From Tritrichomonas musculus (Eukaryota; Parabasalia; Tritrichomonadida; Tritrichomonadidae), in assembly GCA_039105265.1 (NCBI GenBank), contig JAPFFF010000008.1:5456001-5520000 (forward strand): a stretch of 64,000 nt of DNA. Reading direction: 5' to 3'. The notes beneath the pieces are model-generated. The model searched no databases. It was given only the letters and a program-made list of their open reading frames with translations, and was not told where the DNA came from. Positions 28,911 through 38,467 of the stretch are shown here, in pieces. Both the position numbers and the translations under genes were made by a program. Numbering within the stretch: position 1 is the stretch's first letter; every line of letters begins with the position of its first letter.

Positions 28911-29552
28911 TCAAACTCTTTGTGGGAGATTATCTGCAATAGCTTGAACAAGTTTACGTAAGGTTGGGTGTAGTGCGTATCGTTCAGGAGGAGTAACATT
29001 TGCCGCTGATACGCTGACAACAGACGTATTTAAGGTAGCAGACAAATTTTCAATATCAGTTGGCCGAATTTGGGCAGATTCAACTCGATCACATTGCGTA
29101 ATAACAATAATTACTCGTTGAGATTCTGTAATGTTTTCCTGATACCAAGTTATTAACTTTTGAATTTGAGATCTATCCCCAACTGGTATTAATAATACAA
29201 TAACACGAGCTGTTTTAAGAGATGCCTCACCAAGATCTGTATTATTAATTGCTTCACGGCTAATATCCCATAGGAAAAAATTTTCGTAACGAATTGTTCC
29301 AATTGAATCCATTTCAATACTCCAAACAGCTCTATATCCGTTGATGCCTGATGATGGATTTGGATTGGTTGGATCAGATCCACATAATCTTTGAACAATT
29401 GTAGTGGTTCCAATGCTTGAATCAAATGGATAAAATACGACATGATGCGTTCCTCCATGCTGAGGTAAGATAGGCTCATCAAGTAGTCCTAGTGGACTAT
29501 TATCTACAGCACCAGCAACACGAATTCTTCCTCGAAAGACAGTTGGACGCAT
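28911..29552 (-). CDS. RSG1/CPLANE2-like small GTPase-fold protein with degenerate P-loop
   Basis: 213 residues from the only plausible ATG at 29552 (MRPTVFRGRIRVAG); the 46 upstream codons are open but start with TTG and look like spacer. The core has the Ras-like order: a P-loop position (FDSSIGTTTIVQRL), GINGYRAVWSIEM, FFLWDIS in place of WDxxG, a strand VIVLLIPVGD, the G4-like TQCD and the G5-like SVSAAN. GIxxYxVxW followed by FxxWD matches RSG1 (CPLANE2), a GTPase needed for cilium building. The P-loop lysine is replaced by threonine and G4 lacks NKxD. It may therefore bind nucleotide poorly or not at all. RSG1 assignment is inference; the GTPase fold is well supported. Confidence 0.6.
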   Translation of the reverse strand: MRPTVFRGRIRVAGAVDNSPLGLLDEPILPQHGGTHHVVFYPFDSSIGTTTIVQRLCGSDPTNPNPSSGINGYRAVWSIEMDSIGTIRYENFFLWDISREAINNTDLGEASLKTARVIVLLIPVGDRSQIQKLITWYQENITESQRVIIVITQCDRVESAQIRPTDIENLSATLNTSVVSVSAANVTPPERYALHPTLRKLVQAIADNLPQRV

Positions 29553-29754
29553 TTCAAATTTTATAGAAAATCTTTCTTTGAAATTGAATTGCTGCCGTTT
29601 ATTAAATAAATTTAAAAAACATAAAAGTGCCTTATATCTTGATAGCAATAAAATAAATAAATTGCCTTCTTTAAATAATAAGCATTCCAAAATAATGATA
29701 TGATAATAACAATCTAAAATCTTCTGATAAGAAGATGAAAATTTCTATAATTAT

Positions 29755-30318
29755 ATGGTCACATCAAAATCTTATCTTCATTCAAGATTGATGACAGTGT
29801 TTCAAGATCCATTAAGCTGCTTACATGCTTATTTATTTGCATTAATTCAACAAGATTATGATTTTGTTTTATTGAGACAATCAATCCCCCGCATTAACCA
29901 ACTCACATCTTCAAAACCTGTGTCTTGTCGTTATTCTCCATTAAATGATTGCCTTTTAGTGAGACAAGAAGGGAATTCTTTAAAGTCCTATCAACTCGGC
30001 AATTTTGACCAGATTCAATGGGGTCATATTGAATCAAATATAAAAATTAAATTTATTTGCATAGCTTTAAAAAATGATAGAAACCCTATCATTTTATATG
30101 GCCCAACAGAAATTATGGAACTTTGGTATGATGGTTTACAGCTATCTTTAAATCGCCACAATCAAGAAATTCCTTGCATTCAAGGAGTGATTACGAATTC
30201 GTCAATAGACAAACTCGATATATTTACTAAAGCTTTATCATATGCAAATACTAATCGTAACACAATAGATATTCAACCTCCACCACCAAACTTTCAATTT
30301 AATTCAAATTTCCGTTAA
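29755..30318 (+). CDS. ELMO-type PH domain protein
   Basis: A 187-residue protein. Residues about 25-135 read as a PH-like fold and resemble the C-terminal PH domain of ELMO/CED-12. PVSCRYSPLNDCLLVR and SYQLGNFDQIQWGH precede a final helix MELWYDGLQLSL (ELMO has a WTDGLNALLG-like helix). The tail contains IQPPPPNFQF, comparable to the ELMO proline-rich PxxP tail that binds the DOCK SH3 domain. The Armadillo and ELMO core domains are absent, so this is a stand-alone C-terminal module. If correct, it would act with DOCK-type Rac exchange factors in actin control. Divergent with the GTPase-like gene. Confidence 0.5.
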   Translation: MVTSKSYLHSRLMTVFQDPLSCLHAYLFALIQQDYDFVLLRQSIPRINQLTSSKPVSCRYSPLNDCLLVRQEGNSLKSYQLGNFDQIQWGHIESNIKIKFICIALKNDRNPIILYGPTEIMELWYDGLQLSLNRHNQEIPCIQGVITNSSIDKLDIFTKALSYANTNRNTIDIQPPPPNFQFNSNFR

Positions 30319-30682
30319 AAATCATAACATATAATTTGAAGTTGATTTACAGCCAGCATTTAACAATTTTTTTTTAGTTTTAGATTTGAAATAATATCAT
30401 TAATTTATGTTCTGTAACAACATGCTTATTTCAATACACTTATGCTTTTTTAATACAGACACCGAATTCAATTATCCTTTGACTATCATTCTTACTTCGC
30501 ATACTGGAAGGCGCTACTGAATCAAAAAAAAGTCGATTTTTTTTCTTTAACAGTAAATTAGTTTTTTTAAATAGTGTGATTATATATTTTTTTTTTAAAG
30601 AACTATTTCTACGGAAGTATTATGTAAGCTGATAAACTTATTCTACCTTTTTAAGTTTAGATGCTAATATATTAGTTCAAGT
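30319..30682. other. spacer between convergent genes
   Basis: AT-rich with long T runs. I see no gene or repeat in it. Confidence 0.6.
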
Positions 30683-31285
30683 TTAAAGTTCACTGTTTTT
30701 TGCATTAAATTCATTATAATATTCCAAATATTGGTCATAGCTGGCTGTAATCGAAGATGACTGATATCTTCTAACTTTACATGATTGCAATAATTCGTCG
30801 TCTATAACACCATTATAACCGGCTTTAAGCGCTAGTTGCTTTATTGTTTCTTCCTTGCTCCATCGGTTTTCTACCATAACTTCTGGAAGAAAAGTGGCTT
30901 GAAAAACGTTTTTAATTGTAAGAATAATTCCATGCTTGCCAATTTGCCAATCAAAAGCGTTAACTGTATCTTCAAAGGAATGGAGAAGATTTACTGTGCA
31001 AGTAAGTTGTGGAATTTCTTCTTTAGTTATAGGTGGAAATCTTTCATCGTGAAATGCAGCTGACCTAGAATATTTCCTTAAACCCATATATAAAGGGTTT
31101 GGCTGAAAAGTTCCGATACAACCTCTTAATTGATTAGATTTTTTCCATGTAACAAATAGTGGATATTTATCTGTTGAATCTGCTTTTCGTGAAAAGAATT
31201 TATAAAGTGGTGCGATTCTTGAATTATCAAGACTTGTAATAATTGATTCAAAACAAATATAACAAAGCTCTAATGCAGCAAGCAT
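30683..31285 (-). CDS. AMMECR1-domain protein
   Basis: A 200-residue protein consisting of one AMMECR1 domain. The family hallmark LRGCIGTF is present at about 53-60. SAAFHDERFPPITKEEIPQL, KHGIILTI, ATFLPEV and ETIKQLALKAGY follow in the canonical order. AMMECR1 proteins occur in all three domains of life and are small, soluble and close to this length. Their biochemical role is unsettled, although the invariant LRGCIGT loop suggests an active or binding site. Start ATG at 31285 lies about 110 bases from the divergent coiled-coil gene. Confidence 0.9.
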   Translation of the reverse strand: MLAALELCYICFESIITSLDNSRIAPLYKFFSRKADSTDKYPLFVTWKKSNQLRGCIGTFQPNPLYMGLRKYSRSAAFHDERFPPITKEEIPQLTCTVNLLHSFEDTVNAFDWQIGKHGIILTIKNVFQATFLPEVMVENRWSKEETIKQLALKAGYNGVIDDELLQSCKVRRYQSSSITASYDQYLEYYNEFNAKNSEL

Positions 31286-31362
31286 ATTGAAAAGAAATAT
31301 ATCAATATAAAATTGATTATATTTTCACTTCATAGTATAAAAAGAGTCCGTTTACTTTTGAA

Positions 31363-31368
31363 TCATTC
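31363..31368 (+). promoter_or_regulatory. initiator-like motif TCATTC
   Basis: Fits the trichomonad TCA-Y-T initiator and lies 31 bases before the ATG at 31399. In AT-rich DNA such a short motif is only suggestive. Confidence 0.3.
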
Positions 31369-31398
31369 TATATTCAGAAAAATATAAATTTTGAATTG

Positions 31399-34300
31399 AT
31401 GAAAAAAGCTAAGACTCCATCTCGAAGTTCAAAGAGATTTAAAGAAGATCCAACTGATTACCATCAAAGAATTCAAAATTATAAACAAGATATTGATAAA
31501 ATTAAAACTCAAGTTTCACAACTCCAACAAAAACTCGACGAGCAAACCGACTATGATTCATCGCTAGATTTAACAGACGATTATTTTCAAGATAAATATC
31601 CAACAAAAAGGCCAAAAAATATAGATACTTTACCGCGAGAACAAAACATACGTAGAGGAAGAGAGATAAAGAAAAAAAATCAGGTTGAAGCTCAAGAAGA
31701 CGAGGAGATAAAAAATATCCCAGCAAATGGCAAAACTAAGAATTCACACACACGTTCAAGATCACCAATAACTTCAACAGATCATCAAAAAGATAAACAA
31801 ACAAGTGGTAGAAAAATTGATATTGAAACTCCAAGTATTGAAAATTATAATCAAATATTGACTGATAATAAAGTTTTAGCTCACAAAATCAAAAATTTAC
31901 TTGCATCAAATTCAAATCTCGATGAAGAAAATAAATCTTTAAAAGAAGCAAACAATAGTTTGAATCAAAAAAATCATGATTTAAGTGAACAATTATCAAA
32001 TGCAAAAACAAAGTTGGCAAAATTAGAAAAAGTTCATAAAGAACTAAAAAATAATCAACAAAATACAAATAAAAAACATACTAAAACAAGAGCCAAAAGC
32101 GTTACTAAAATTCCTGTAATGATAGATCCTGATCAAATTAAAGAAAAAGTAAATTCAAGAGATGTTGATATAGATAAATTATTATCATTTGGAGATGAAA
32201 CTTCTTCTCTCAACAAAAAAAATGAGGAGTTAAAAGTTAATTCTGAACAAATCAATCTTCTTGAAAAAGAAAATAAAAAGCTAAAAGAAAAGTGCAATCA
32301 TTTAACAAAAGAATTTCAAAGTAAAATTGATACTTTAACATCAAAAAACAAAGAATTAAAAGATCAACCAGAAAATTCATCAAAACAATTAACCGAAACA
32401 CCATCAACAAAGAAATTAAGAATTGCTGATTCTGAAACAATTGCTGATCTTACCGACAAAATTGCATTACTTGAAGAAGAGAACATGAGACTTAGAATGG
32501 AAACTCTTTCTGTTAATTCTGTGAGTGTTGAAAACCGTGATTTGAAAAAACAATTAAACAAAAAACAAAGATCAAGGCCAACAGACAACGAAGCTATTGC
32601 CAGCCTAACAGAAAAAATAGCTGACTTGAATCAAGAGAATATGAATCTTAAAAAGTCACTAATATCTTGTCAATCTCTTAGAACTGAAAATGATGAATTG
32701 AAGGAAAAAATCGAGAAACTACAAAATTCCAATCCAATAGAGTCAAAACCAACATCAAATTCGAATTTGATTGACGATTTATCCGAAAATGAACTTAAAG
32801 CAAAAATAGAATCTTTAACTAAAGAAAATAACCAACTCAAATCTGCTACTATAGCACATAAATCATTAGAACGCGAAAATGCAAAACTTCAAAATAAATA
32901 TAATTCATTGGTAGAAGCAATTCAACATATCAAGCCAGACCAAGCCCCTAAAAAACAGATCGAAAAATTAAAGTCAACAGTTGAAAATTTATCAAAAGAG
33001 AACAATAATTCAAAGTCGAATTCATCTTCATCAGATATAAAAAGCAGATCAATTGAATTTAATGAAGATGATATTGAAAATGAAATCAAAAAATTAAATG
33101 AAGAATTAACAGCTTCAAAAGCAGCTATTGATAAAATGGAAAAAGAATTTAATTTACAAAAGAAAGACTTGAAAGATTATTATGATTTATTATTAAAAGA
33201 GATTCGTGAAGATACACAAAATAGTCCAAGCATAAAAGAAGAACAATTAAATAAAAAAGTCAAATCCCTTGAGCAGGAACTTGGTGACCAAAAATTATTA
33301 TATACTTCACTTAAAAATGTTAATTCAAAATTGCAAGATCAAATAAATCAATCAAGGGCCAATAATCTCGTTTTAATCAAACAAATCGAAGATATGAACA
33401 AACAAATTGAACAGTTATCAACCAATACAAGCTCTATCCAACTATCTGATGAGGTGAAATCTCAAGATCAAAGTGATCCATATAAAGAAAAAGAAATAAA
33501 AAATTTCGAATATGACCAAATTAAAAAAGATTTTGTTCAAATTCATAAATCTTTGGCTGATGTTCCTGATTCTTCTGACTCATACTCGCCAAAATCGAAT
33601 TCTCATAAGTTAAATAATAATCAAAATCGCCTTAAAATATCATCTTTATCTCACTCAAAAGGAAATTCAAATGAAAATGACATAGGGAAACACCCTGAAG
33701 AATCTAATCAAAAATCACCTCCGAAAAAATCAAAGAATTCCCCTCCAAATAAATCGAAAAATTCACCTACGAACAAATCAAAGAATTCACCAACAAAAAA
33801 AAATGTTTTCAAAGAAGAAGAAACAAAACCAAATTCAAGTGATAAAGTCGAAAAATATTCATTTAAATTACTTAGTCAAGATAATGATATTGATAACTTT
33901 TTAAACGAAAACAAAATTGATATTTTAAGCGACAATGATACAGAAAACGAAGATGTCATCGAACTTTTAAATGATAATTTCACAGAAAGTGATAATTCAA
34001 ATAATAACAATAATAATTACGAAAACAAAAACATAATATTAAGCGATAGTGATAATAAAGACGATATTTTAAACAAAAATAATAAAAATAAAACCGTGAA
34101 AAAAAGGATGCCATCAGATAATTCAATCGATATTGATAATCTTTTGAATACATCTGGAACTGACTTTGATGGCTTTAGCACTAGTGAAGCTTTTAGACAG
34201 ATTGTTGATTCTCTTGGACAAAATAGAGGCGAGTTTTCATTTAACACAGAAGAAGAATTTGAAAAGCTGAAGGCTTCCATGTCAATCGATGATAGTTCAA

Positions 34301-34410
34301 GTACCAGCGAAAATGCAAAAAAAGGCAAGGATAAATCACCAAAAAAATCTAAGAAAACTGATTACGTATTGCTTGAAGAAGATTTGGATGAAAAAACATT
34401 TTCTGACTAA
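31399..34410 (+). CDS. long coiled-coil protein
   Basis: A 1003-residue protein. A basic disordered start (MKKAKTPSRSSKRFKED) is followed by long broken coiled coils from about 150 to 680, with repeated KLKEENxxLK-type heptads. A Lys/Ser/Pro-rich region at about 770-800 holds three tandem NSPPNKSK-like motifs. The tail is acidic and Asn-rich, with several SDNDTENED-like clusters. No motor, enzymatic, signal or membrane motif is seen. Such proteins in trichomonads are often labelled viral A-type inclusion-like, on coiled-coil composition alone. A cytoskeletal or organelle scaffold is likely. A TTG codon precedes the true ATG at 31399. Confidence 0.75.
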   Translation: MKKAKTPSRSSKRFKEDPTDYHQRIQNYKQDIDKIKTQVSQLQQKLDEQTDYDSSLDLTDDYFQDKYPTKRPKNIDTLPREQNIRRGREIKKKNQVEAQEDEEIKNIPANGKTKNSHTRSRSPITSTDHQKDKQTSGRKIDIETPSIENYNQILTDNKVLAHKIKNLLASNSNLDEENKSLKEANNSLNQKNHDLSEQLSNAKTKLAKLEKVHKELKNNQQNTNKKHTKTRAKSVTKIPVMIDPDQIKEKVNSRDVDIDKLLSFGDETSSLNKKNEELKVNSEQINLLEKENKKLKEKCNHLTKEFQSKIDTLTSKNKELKDQPENSSKQLTETPSTKKLRIADSETIADLTDKIALLEEENMRLRMETLSVNSVSVENRDLKKQLNKKQRSRPTDNEAIASLTEKIADLNQENMNLKKSLISCQSLRTENDELKEKIEKLQNSNPIESKPTSNSNLIDDLSENELKAKIESLTKENNQLKSATIAHKSLERENAKLQNKYNSLVEAIQHIKPDQAPKKQIEKLKSTVENLSKENNNSKSNSSSSDIKSRSIEFNEDDIENEIKKLNEELTASKAAIDKMEKEFNLQKKDLKDYYDLLLKEIREDTQNSPSIKEEQLNKKVKSLEQELGDQKLLYTSLKNVNSKLQDQINQSRANNLVLIKQIEDMNKQIEQLSTNTSSIQLSDEVKSQDQSDPYKEKEIKNFEYDQIKKDFVQIHKSLADVPDSSDSYSPKSNSHKLNNNQNRLKISSLSHSKGNSNENDIGKHPEESNQKSPPKKSKNSPPNKSKNSPTNKSKNSPTKKNVFKEEETKPNSSDKVEKYSFKLLSQDNDIDNFLNENKIDILSDNDTENEDVIELLNDNFTESDNSNNNNNNYENKNIILSDSDNKDDILNKNNKNKTVKKRMPSDNSIDIDNLLNTSGTDFDGFSTSEAFRQIVDSLGQNRGEFSFNTEEEFEKLKASMSIDDSSSTSENAKKGKDKSPKKSKKTDYVLLEEDLDEKTFSD

Positions 34411-34572
34411 TTCTGAAGCCATCTATGATTTTCTTGTTTTAAACCTTTTTTTTATTTTATTTTTTTATTTTATTTTATAAACTTTAATATTAACATAAAA
34501 ATTATATTCTTTTCTTTTTCTGAATGAATTAACTACTAAATACATAATAACAGGAAGCCGCAGTAGATCAGC

Positions 34573-36243
34573 TTATGTTTCATTTGGCGTATCCATGGCG
34601 TTTGAATTGTTTTCTACTTCTTGTTCTTCTTTGTTGTTAGAATTGTTTTCCAATTCTTGTTCTTCTTTGTTATTTGAATTGTTTTCCAATTCTTGTTCTT
34701 CTTTGTTGTTAGAATTGTTTTCCAATTCTTGTTCTTCTTTGTTATTTGAATTGTTTTCCAATTCTTCTTCTTCTTTGTTGTTAGAAATGTTTTCCAATTC
34801 TTGTTCTTCTTTGTTGTTAGAATTGTTTTCCAATTCTTCTTCTTCTTTGTTGTTAGAAATGTTTTCCAATTCTTGTTCTTCTTTGTTATTTGAATTGTTT
34901 TCCAATTCTTCTTCTTCTTTGTTGTTAGAATTGTTTTCTACTTCTTCTTCTTCTTTGTTGTTAGAATTGTTTTCCAATTCTTGTTCTTCTTTGTTATTTG
35001 AATTGTTTTCCAATTCTTCTTCTTCTTTGTTATTTGAATTGTTTTCTACTTCTTGTTCTTCTTTGTTATTTGAATTGTTTTCCAATTCTTGTTCTTCTTT
35101 GTTATTTGAATTGTTTTCTACTTCTTGTTCTTCTTTGTTATTTGAATTGTTTTCTACTTCTTGTTCTTCTTTGTTATTTGAATTGTTTTCTACTTCTTCT
35201 TCTTCTTTGTTGTTAGAATTGTTTTCCAATTCTTGTTCTTTTTTGTTGTTAGAATTGTTTTCCAATTCTTGTTCTTTTTTGTTGTTAGAATTGTTTTCCA
35301 ATTCTTGTTCTTTTTTGTTGTTAGAATTGTTTTCCAATTCTTGTTCTTCTTTGTTGTTAGAATTGTTTTCCAATTCTTGTTCTTCTTTGTTATTTGAATT
35401 GTTTTCTACTTCTTCTTCTTCTTTGTTGTTAGAATTGTTTTCTACTTCTTGTTCTTCTTTGTTATTTGAATTGTTTTCTACTTCTTGTTCTTCCTTGTTG
35501 TTAGAGCTGTTTTCTTCTTCTTTATTACAATATTCAATTTTATTATCAAAACAGGCCATATTTTTATTTATGCATTCGTCTTCAATGAGACTTTTATGAG
35601 CATTGTAGTTTATTAGATTATATTCATAATCATTGTTATGATCTTTATTCTCCTCCTCTGCTGATATAGCACAGCAAATTTTTTTCTGAAGTAAATCAAT
35701 TAACTGCGTTGTTTTACTTTGGAGAAGAAATGGGAGAAGTAACACCAAATTTAATGTAAAACAGCAGAAAATTAAGTCAGATATTGATAGGAAAAAACGG
35801 AAAAAGATAATCAGAACGAGCAATACAATCAAGATAATTGTTAAATTACATTCAATTGTACTATTAAATGTTTTTTTCAACAAATATATAACTACATAAA
35901 CAATTGTACCTATCAATGCGCTGATTTGAGCAATATTAAATCGCTTGATTTTTCTTTCAGGCTCAATTTCATATATTTTTTTTTCTAAAAAAAGAGAATA
36001 TACTTTTTTAAAATTTGTAAAAATAAAAGCAAAGTGAAATCCCAAAACTACAAAAAATATCGAATAAACTGATGTATGAAAGATATAAATAATAAAAAAA
36101 AGTAGATTAATTGAAATAAAAAATATAAATGAACTTCTCGGATTCAAAAAAAGCACAATATCTTCAAGCTTGTAAATATCGTCTTCATATGGAAGGAGTG
36201 ATCGATGTAATTTTTTGGTAACTGAGCGAGATAATTCTATCAT
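34573..36243 (-). CDS. reticulon/ARL6IP1-like membrane protein with 25 acidic 12-residue repeats
   Basis: A 556-residue protein. The N-terminal 180 residues hold two pairs of long hydrophobic segments (about 37-75 and 105-175) separated by a basic loop (KKIYEIEPERKIKR). This is the hairpin layout of reticulon-homology proteins such as ARL6IP1 and RETREG, which curve ER membranes. A cytosolic acidic tail at 248-547 consists of 25 tandem copies of a 12-residue unit of type NNKEEQELENNS, with E/Q, L/V and K/E variants and two NIS variants. The C-terminus is AMDTPNET. Reticulon homology is inferred from topology, not from a firm motif. RETREG proteins use acidic tails with LIR motifs as ER-phagy receptors; several units resemble loosely acidic L/V motifs but lack the aromatic residue. 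Confidence 0.6.
   Translation of the reverse strand: MIELSRSVTKKLHRSLLPYEDDIYKLEDIVLFLNPRSSFIFFISINLLFFIIYIFHTSVYSIFFVVLGFHFAFIFTNFKKVYSLFLEKKIYEIEPERKIKRFNIAQISALIGTIVYVVIYLLKKTFNSTIECNLTIILIVLLVLIIFFRFFLSISDLIFCCFTLNLVLLLPFLLQSKTTQLIDLLQKKICCAISAEEENKDHNNDYEYNLINYNAHKSLIEDECINKNMACFDNKIEYCNKEEENSSNNKEEQEVENNSNNKEEQEVENNSNNKEEEEVENNSNNKEEQELENNSNNKEEQELENNSNNKKEQELENNSNNKKEQELENNSNNKKEQELENNSNNKEEEEVENNSNNKEEQEVENNSNNKEEQEVENNSNNKEEQELENNSNNKEEQEVENNSNNKEEEELENNSNNKEEQELENNSNNKEEEEVENNSNNKEEEELENNSNNKEEQELENISNNKEEEELENNSNNKEEQELENISNNKEEEELENNSNNKEEQELENNSNNKEEQELENNSNNKEEQELENNSNNKEEQEVENNSNAMDTPNET
34603..35502 (-). repeat. 25 x 36-bp coding minisatellite
   Basis: 25 head-to-tail copies of a 36-bp unit keep the reading frame of the acidic tail. 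Units differ at a few positions, and neighbouring copies share variants (three consecutive KKEQEL units), a sign of slippage or unequal exchange. Confidence 0.95.
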
Positions 36244-36410
36244 TTTAAATATTCTTATATATTCAATATTAATTTGGTCATACAGTTTGTTCTAATGATT
36301 CAATTAATTGTAGTGCAAATAATAGTTAAATCTAATAATTAAATAATTTTCAAGATAAAAATAAAATTTTCTAAAACAAAAAAATATAACCATATTTTAA
36401 AAAAAAATTA

Positions 36411-37418
36411 ATGAACTTTGGACAAAACACATTTGGCCAGAATAAAACAGGCACAACAGGATTCGGAACAAATACAAATACAGGATTTGGAACAAATACA
36501 AATACAGGATTTGGCACAAACACAAATACAGGATTTGGCCAAAATAAAACAGGCACAACAGGATTTACTACTGGAACAACAACAGGATTTGGAACAAATA
36601 CAAATACTGGATTTGGTTTTGGACAAAATAAAAGTACAGGATTTGGCACAGGATTCAACTGGGGATCTAGTTTTAATACGGCAAAAACTCAGCATGTTGC
36701 TATTTTAACTCCAGATCCATTGTATAACAAAATTTGTAATATTAGATCTGCTTACAATCCAGAATCAGAAGCTTATCGTTTCTGCTATATTTTTTATAAT
36801 TCTCGTAAAACTCAGCCAGCACCAACTTGTCCACCAAATATATCGGAAGAAGACTGGCAAACGATAAACGTTGAATGTCCGGATCCGCTACATTTGGCAC
36901 CTTGCCCGTTAAGAGGATTTGATGCCTTGAAAAAAAGATCGCAGTATCAAGATAAAATGAAAGAAAAGCTACAAGAGCGCGTTGAATTGATTCAAAATAA
37001 GCTAAGAGAAATGACATCTTATTATGCCACCGAATTACAAGGCTTATTCGAACAAATTCATCAAAACGAAATAACAATTGAACAAACGATGCTTGAAGTA
37101 TTCGAAAGCGAAGAAGTTAAGCGAAATCAAGGAAAGCCAATTACTGAATTAGAGAGCAAAATGCTAACGAACCTTGAAAGTATGCAATCTGATCTTAGCA
37201 AACCTGGGATGTTTCATGCTGCAATTCGAAATTTAAGAGCTAGAACATTAGAAAAAGCAAACAGAGTTGGAGTACACCTCAATATAGACAAAGAATCACT
37301 TGCAGCTCTTTCGATTGCATTGAAAAATAATCAAGATGCAATTGAAGCACTTGAAAAAGTTACAAAAATTGTTGCTAGGAATGTTGCAAATTTAGAAGCC
37401 GAAATGTCTGATCATTGA
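36411..37418 (+). CDS. NUP54: FG-nucleoporin Nup54
   Basis: A 335-residue nucleoporin. Residues 1-95 are FG-rich (GFGTNTNTGFG and FGQNKTGT units, Asn/Thr/Gly-rich), the disordered transport-factor binding part. Residues about 105-335 match the Nup54 structured region: PLYNKICNIRSAYNPESEAYRF, then NVECPDPLHLAPCPLRGFDALKKR, then the coiled-coil helices with KLREMTSYYATELQGLFEQ. Nup54 forms the Nup62-58-54 central channel complex. Here it is shorter than animal Nup54 (about 500) because the FG and alpha/beta parts are reduced. The ATG at 36411 immediately opens the FG region. Confidence 0.85.
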   Translation: MNFGQNTFGQNKTGTTGFGTNTNTGFGTNTNTGFGTNTNTGFGQNKTGTTGFTTGTTTGFGTNTNTGFGFGQNKSTGFGTGFNWGSSFNTAKTQHVAILTPDPLYNKICNIRSAYNPESEAYRFCYIFYNSRKTQPAPTCPPNISEEDWQTINVECPDPLHLAPCPLRGFDALKKRSQYQDKMKEKLQERVELIQNKLREMTSYYATELQGLFEQIHQNEITIEQTMLEVFESEEVKRNQGKPITELESKMLTNLESMQSDLSKPGMFHAAIRNLRARTLEKANRVGVHLNIDKESLAALSIALKNNQDAIEALEKVTKIVARNVANLEAEMSDH

Positions 37419-37539
37419 TTTATTCAATTGTAAATTTAATTATTTATAATACTCTTTTACTAAAATTATATATCTTGTAAAGCATTCAAAATTTATTTTT
37501 TATATCACATTTTTGATGTTGTAAATCTTGAAAAAAATA

Positions 37540-37560
37540 TCATTTTTTTTCATTTCATTC
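37540..37560 (+). promoter_or_regulatory. initiator-like TCATTT/TCATTC cluster
   Basis: Three TCATT motifs in T-rich sequence end directly before the ATG at 37561. This fits the very short leaders of trichomonad mRNAs and supports 37561 as the start. Confidence 0.4.
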
Positions 37561-37956
37561 ATGACAAACGAATATGCTTCTTTTTCTCAAGTGTCTGAAG
37601 AAATCATGGAGTGTGAGATACCTTACCCATCTGAAGATGCTACCAAACACCTATTAAATCATGACATCAAAAAAATATTCGAAAAGAACAGTTGCAATTT
37701 TATTGATGAAGAACTCTCAAAAATATTTGCTGATATTGAAAACGTGGATCTAACTGTTCTTGATATCATCGGATCTCACATGGAAAAAATGGCAAAAATG
37801 CAATCAGAACTGATTGAATCAACAAAAAGACTCTTTTCAGCACTTGTTAATCTTAAAAGTTCTCAAATGGAATTAGTTTCTGCTAAAAAACAGCAAACAA
37901 TTCAATTGCTAACTAAAATTGGAAACACCATCAATTCAATAAGCAAAATTGAGTAA
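37561..37956 (+). CDS. small coiled-coil protein
   Basis: 131 residues. The open frame begins 11 codons earlier with TTG, but the first ATG is 37561 (MTNEYASFSQ). An N-terminal acidic helix is followed by a long amphipathic coiled coil (about 60-131) with ELIESTKRLFSALVNLKSSQMELVS-type heptads. Size and layout resemble small subunits of coiled-coil complexes (kinetochore, BLOC-1 or tether subunits), but I cannot assign one. The gene is isolated from its neighbours by spacers. Confidence 0.6.
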   Translation: MTNEYASFSQVSEEIMECEIPYPSEDATKHLLNHDIKKIFEKNSCNFIDEELSKIFADIENVDLTVLDIIGSHMEKMAKMQSELIESTKRLFSALVNLKSSQMELVSAKKQQTIQLLTKIGNTINSISKIE

Positions 37957-38467
37957 ATCTAATAACTAATATCCTAATTTTACTTCTAATACAATTTTTA
38001 AATTCAAAAATTTTATGAGACAAATATGTAATAAAAATTTATGAAAGTAATTTACTCACACAACACACACTTATATTTGGAAGAAATCAAAAAATTCAGT
38101 TTTGACTTAAAAATATCCAATATTTTCATATTTTTAATTTTAATAGCATTCATTTATCTGAAAAACGATTAGAGTGTATTTTTACGGATGATATTGCTGC
38201 AGAAGCTGTTGAATCAAGAAGTTATGCTATTTTAACTTGATGTTTGAATCGCATTTAAATTAAAATTTTTATTTTATATTACCTTTGTTTAAAAAAGAAA
38301 TTAATAGATAGAAATAATAAAGTACAAAGTAATTTATATAATTCTTCTAAAAATAATTTAGAATTTATATATTTTAATTATTCCAAAGGGAATGAGTTTT
38401 TTAAAAATTTTGGAAATAAGTGAAAAAGTGAATATGCCATTCATTTTTTATCAGAATATATTACCAA
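37957..38467. other. spacer with a short gene-like fragment
   Basis: Mostly AT-rich. Bases 38148-38240 read as 30 protein-like codons (IHLSEKRLECIFTDDIAAEA and on) to a TGA, with no ATG or wider frame, possibly a gene remnant. A TCATTT initiator-like motif at 38441-38446 lies 22-27 bases before the next ATG. Confidence 0.35.

Noticed and set aside
34595-35599. 334-codon plus-strand ORF of Leu/Phe/Ser/Cys repeats
   Set aside because: It is the complementary strand of the 25-copy acidic repeat. A 36-bp repeat free of stops in one frame stays open on the other strand by construction.
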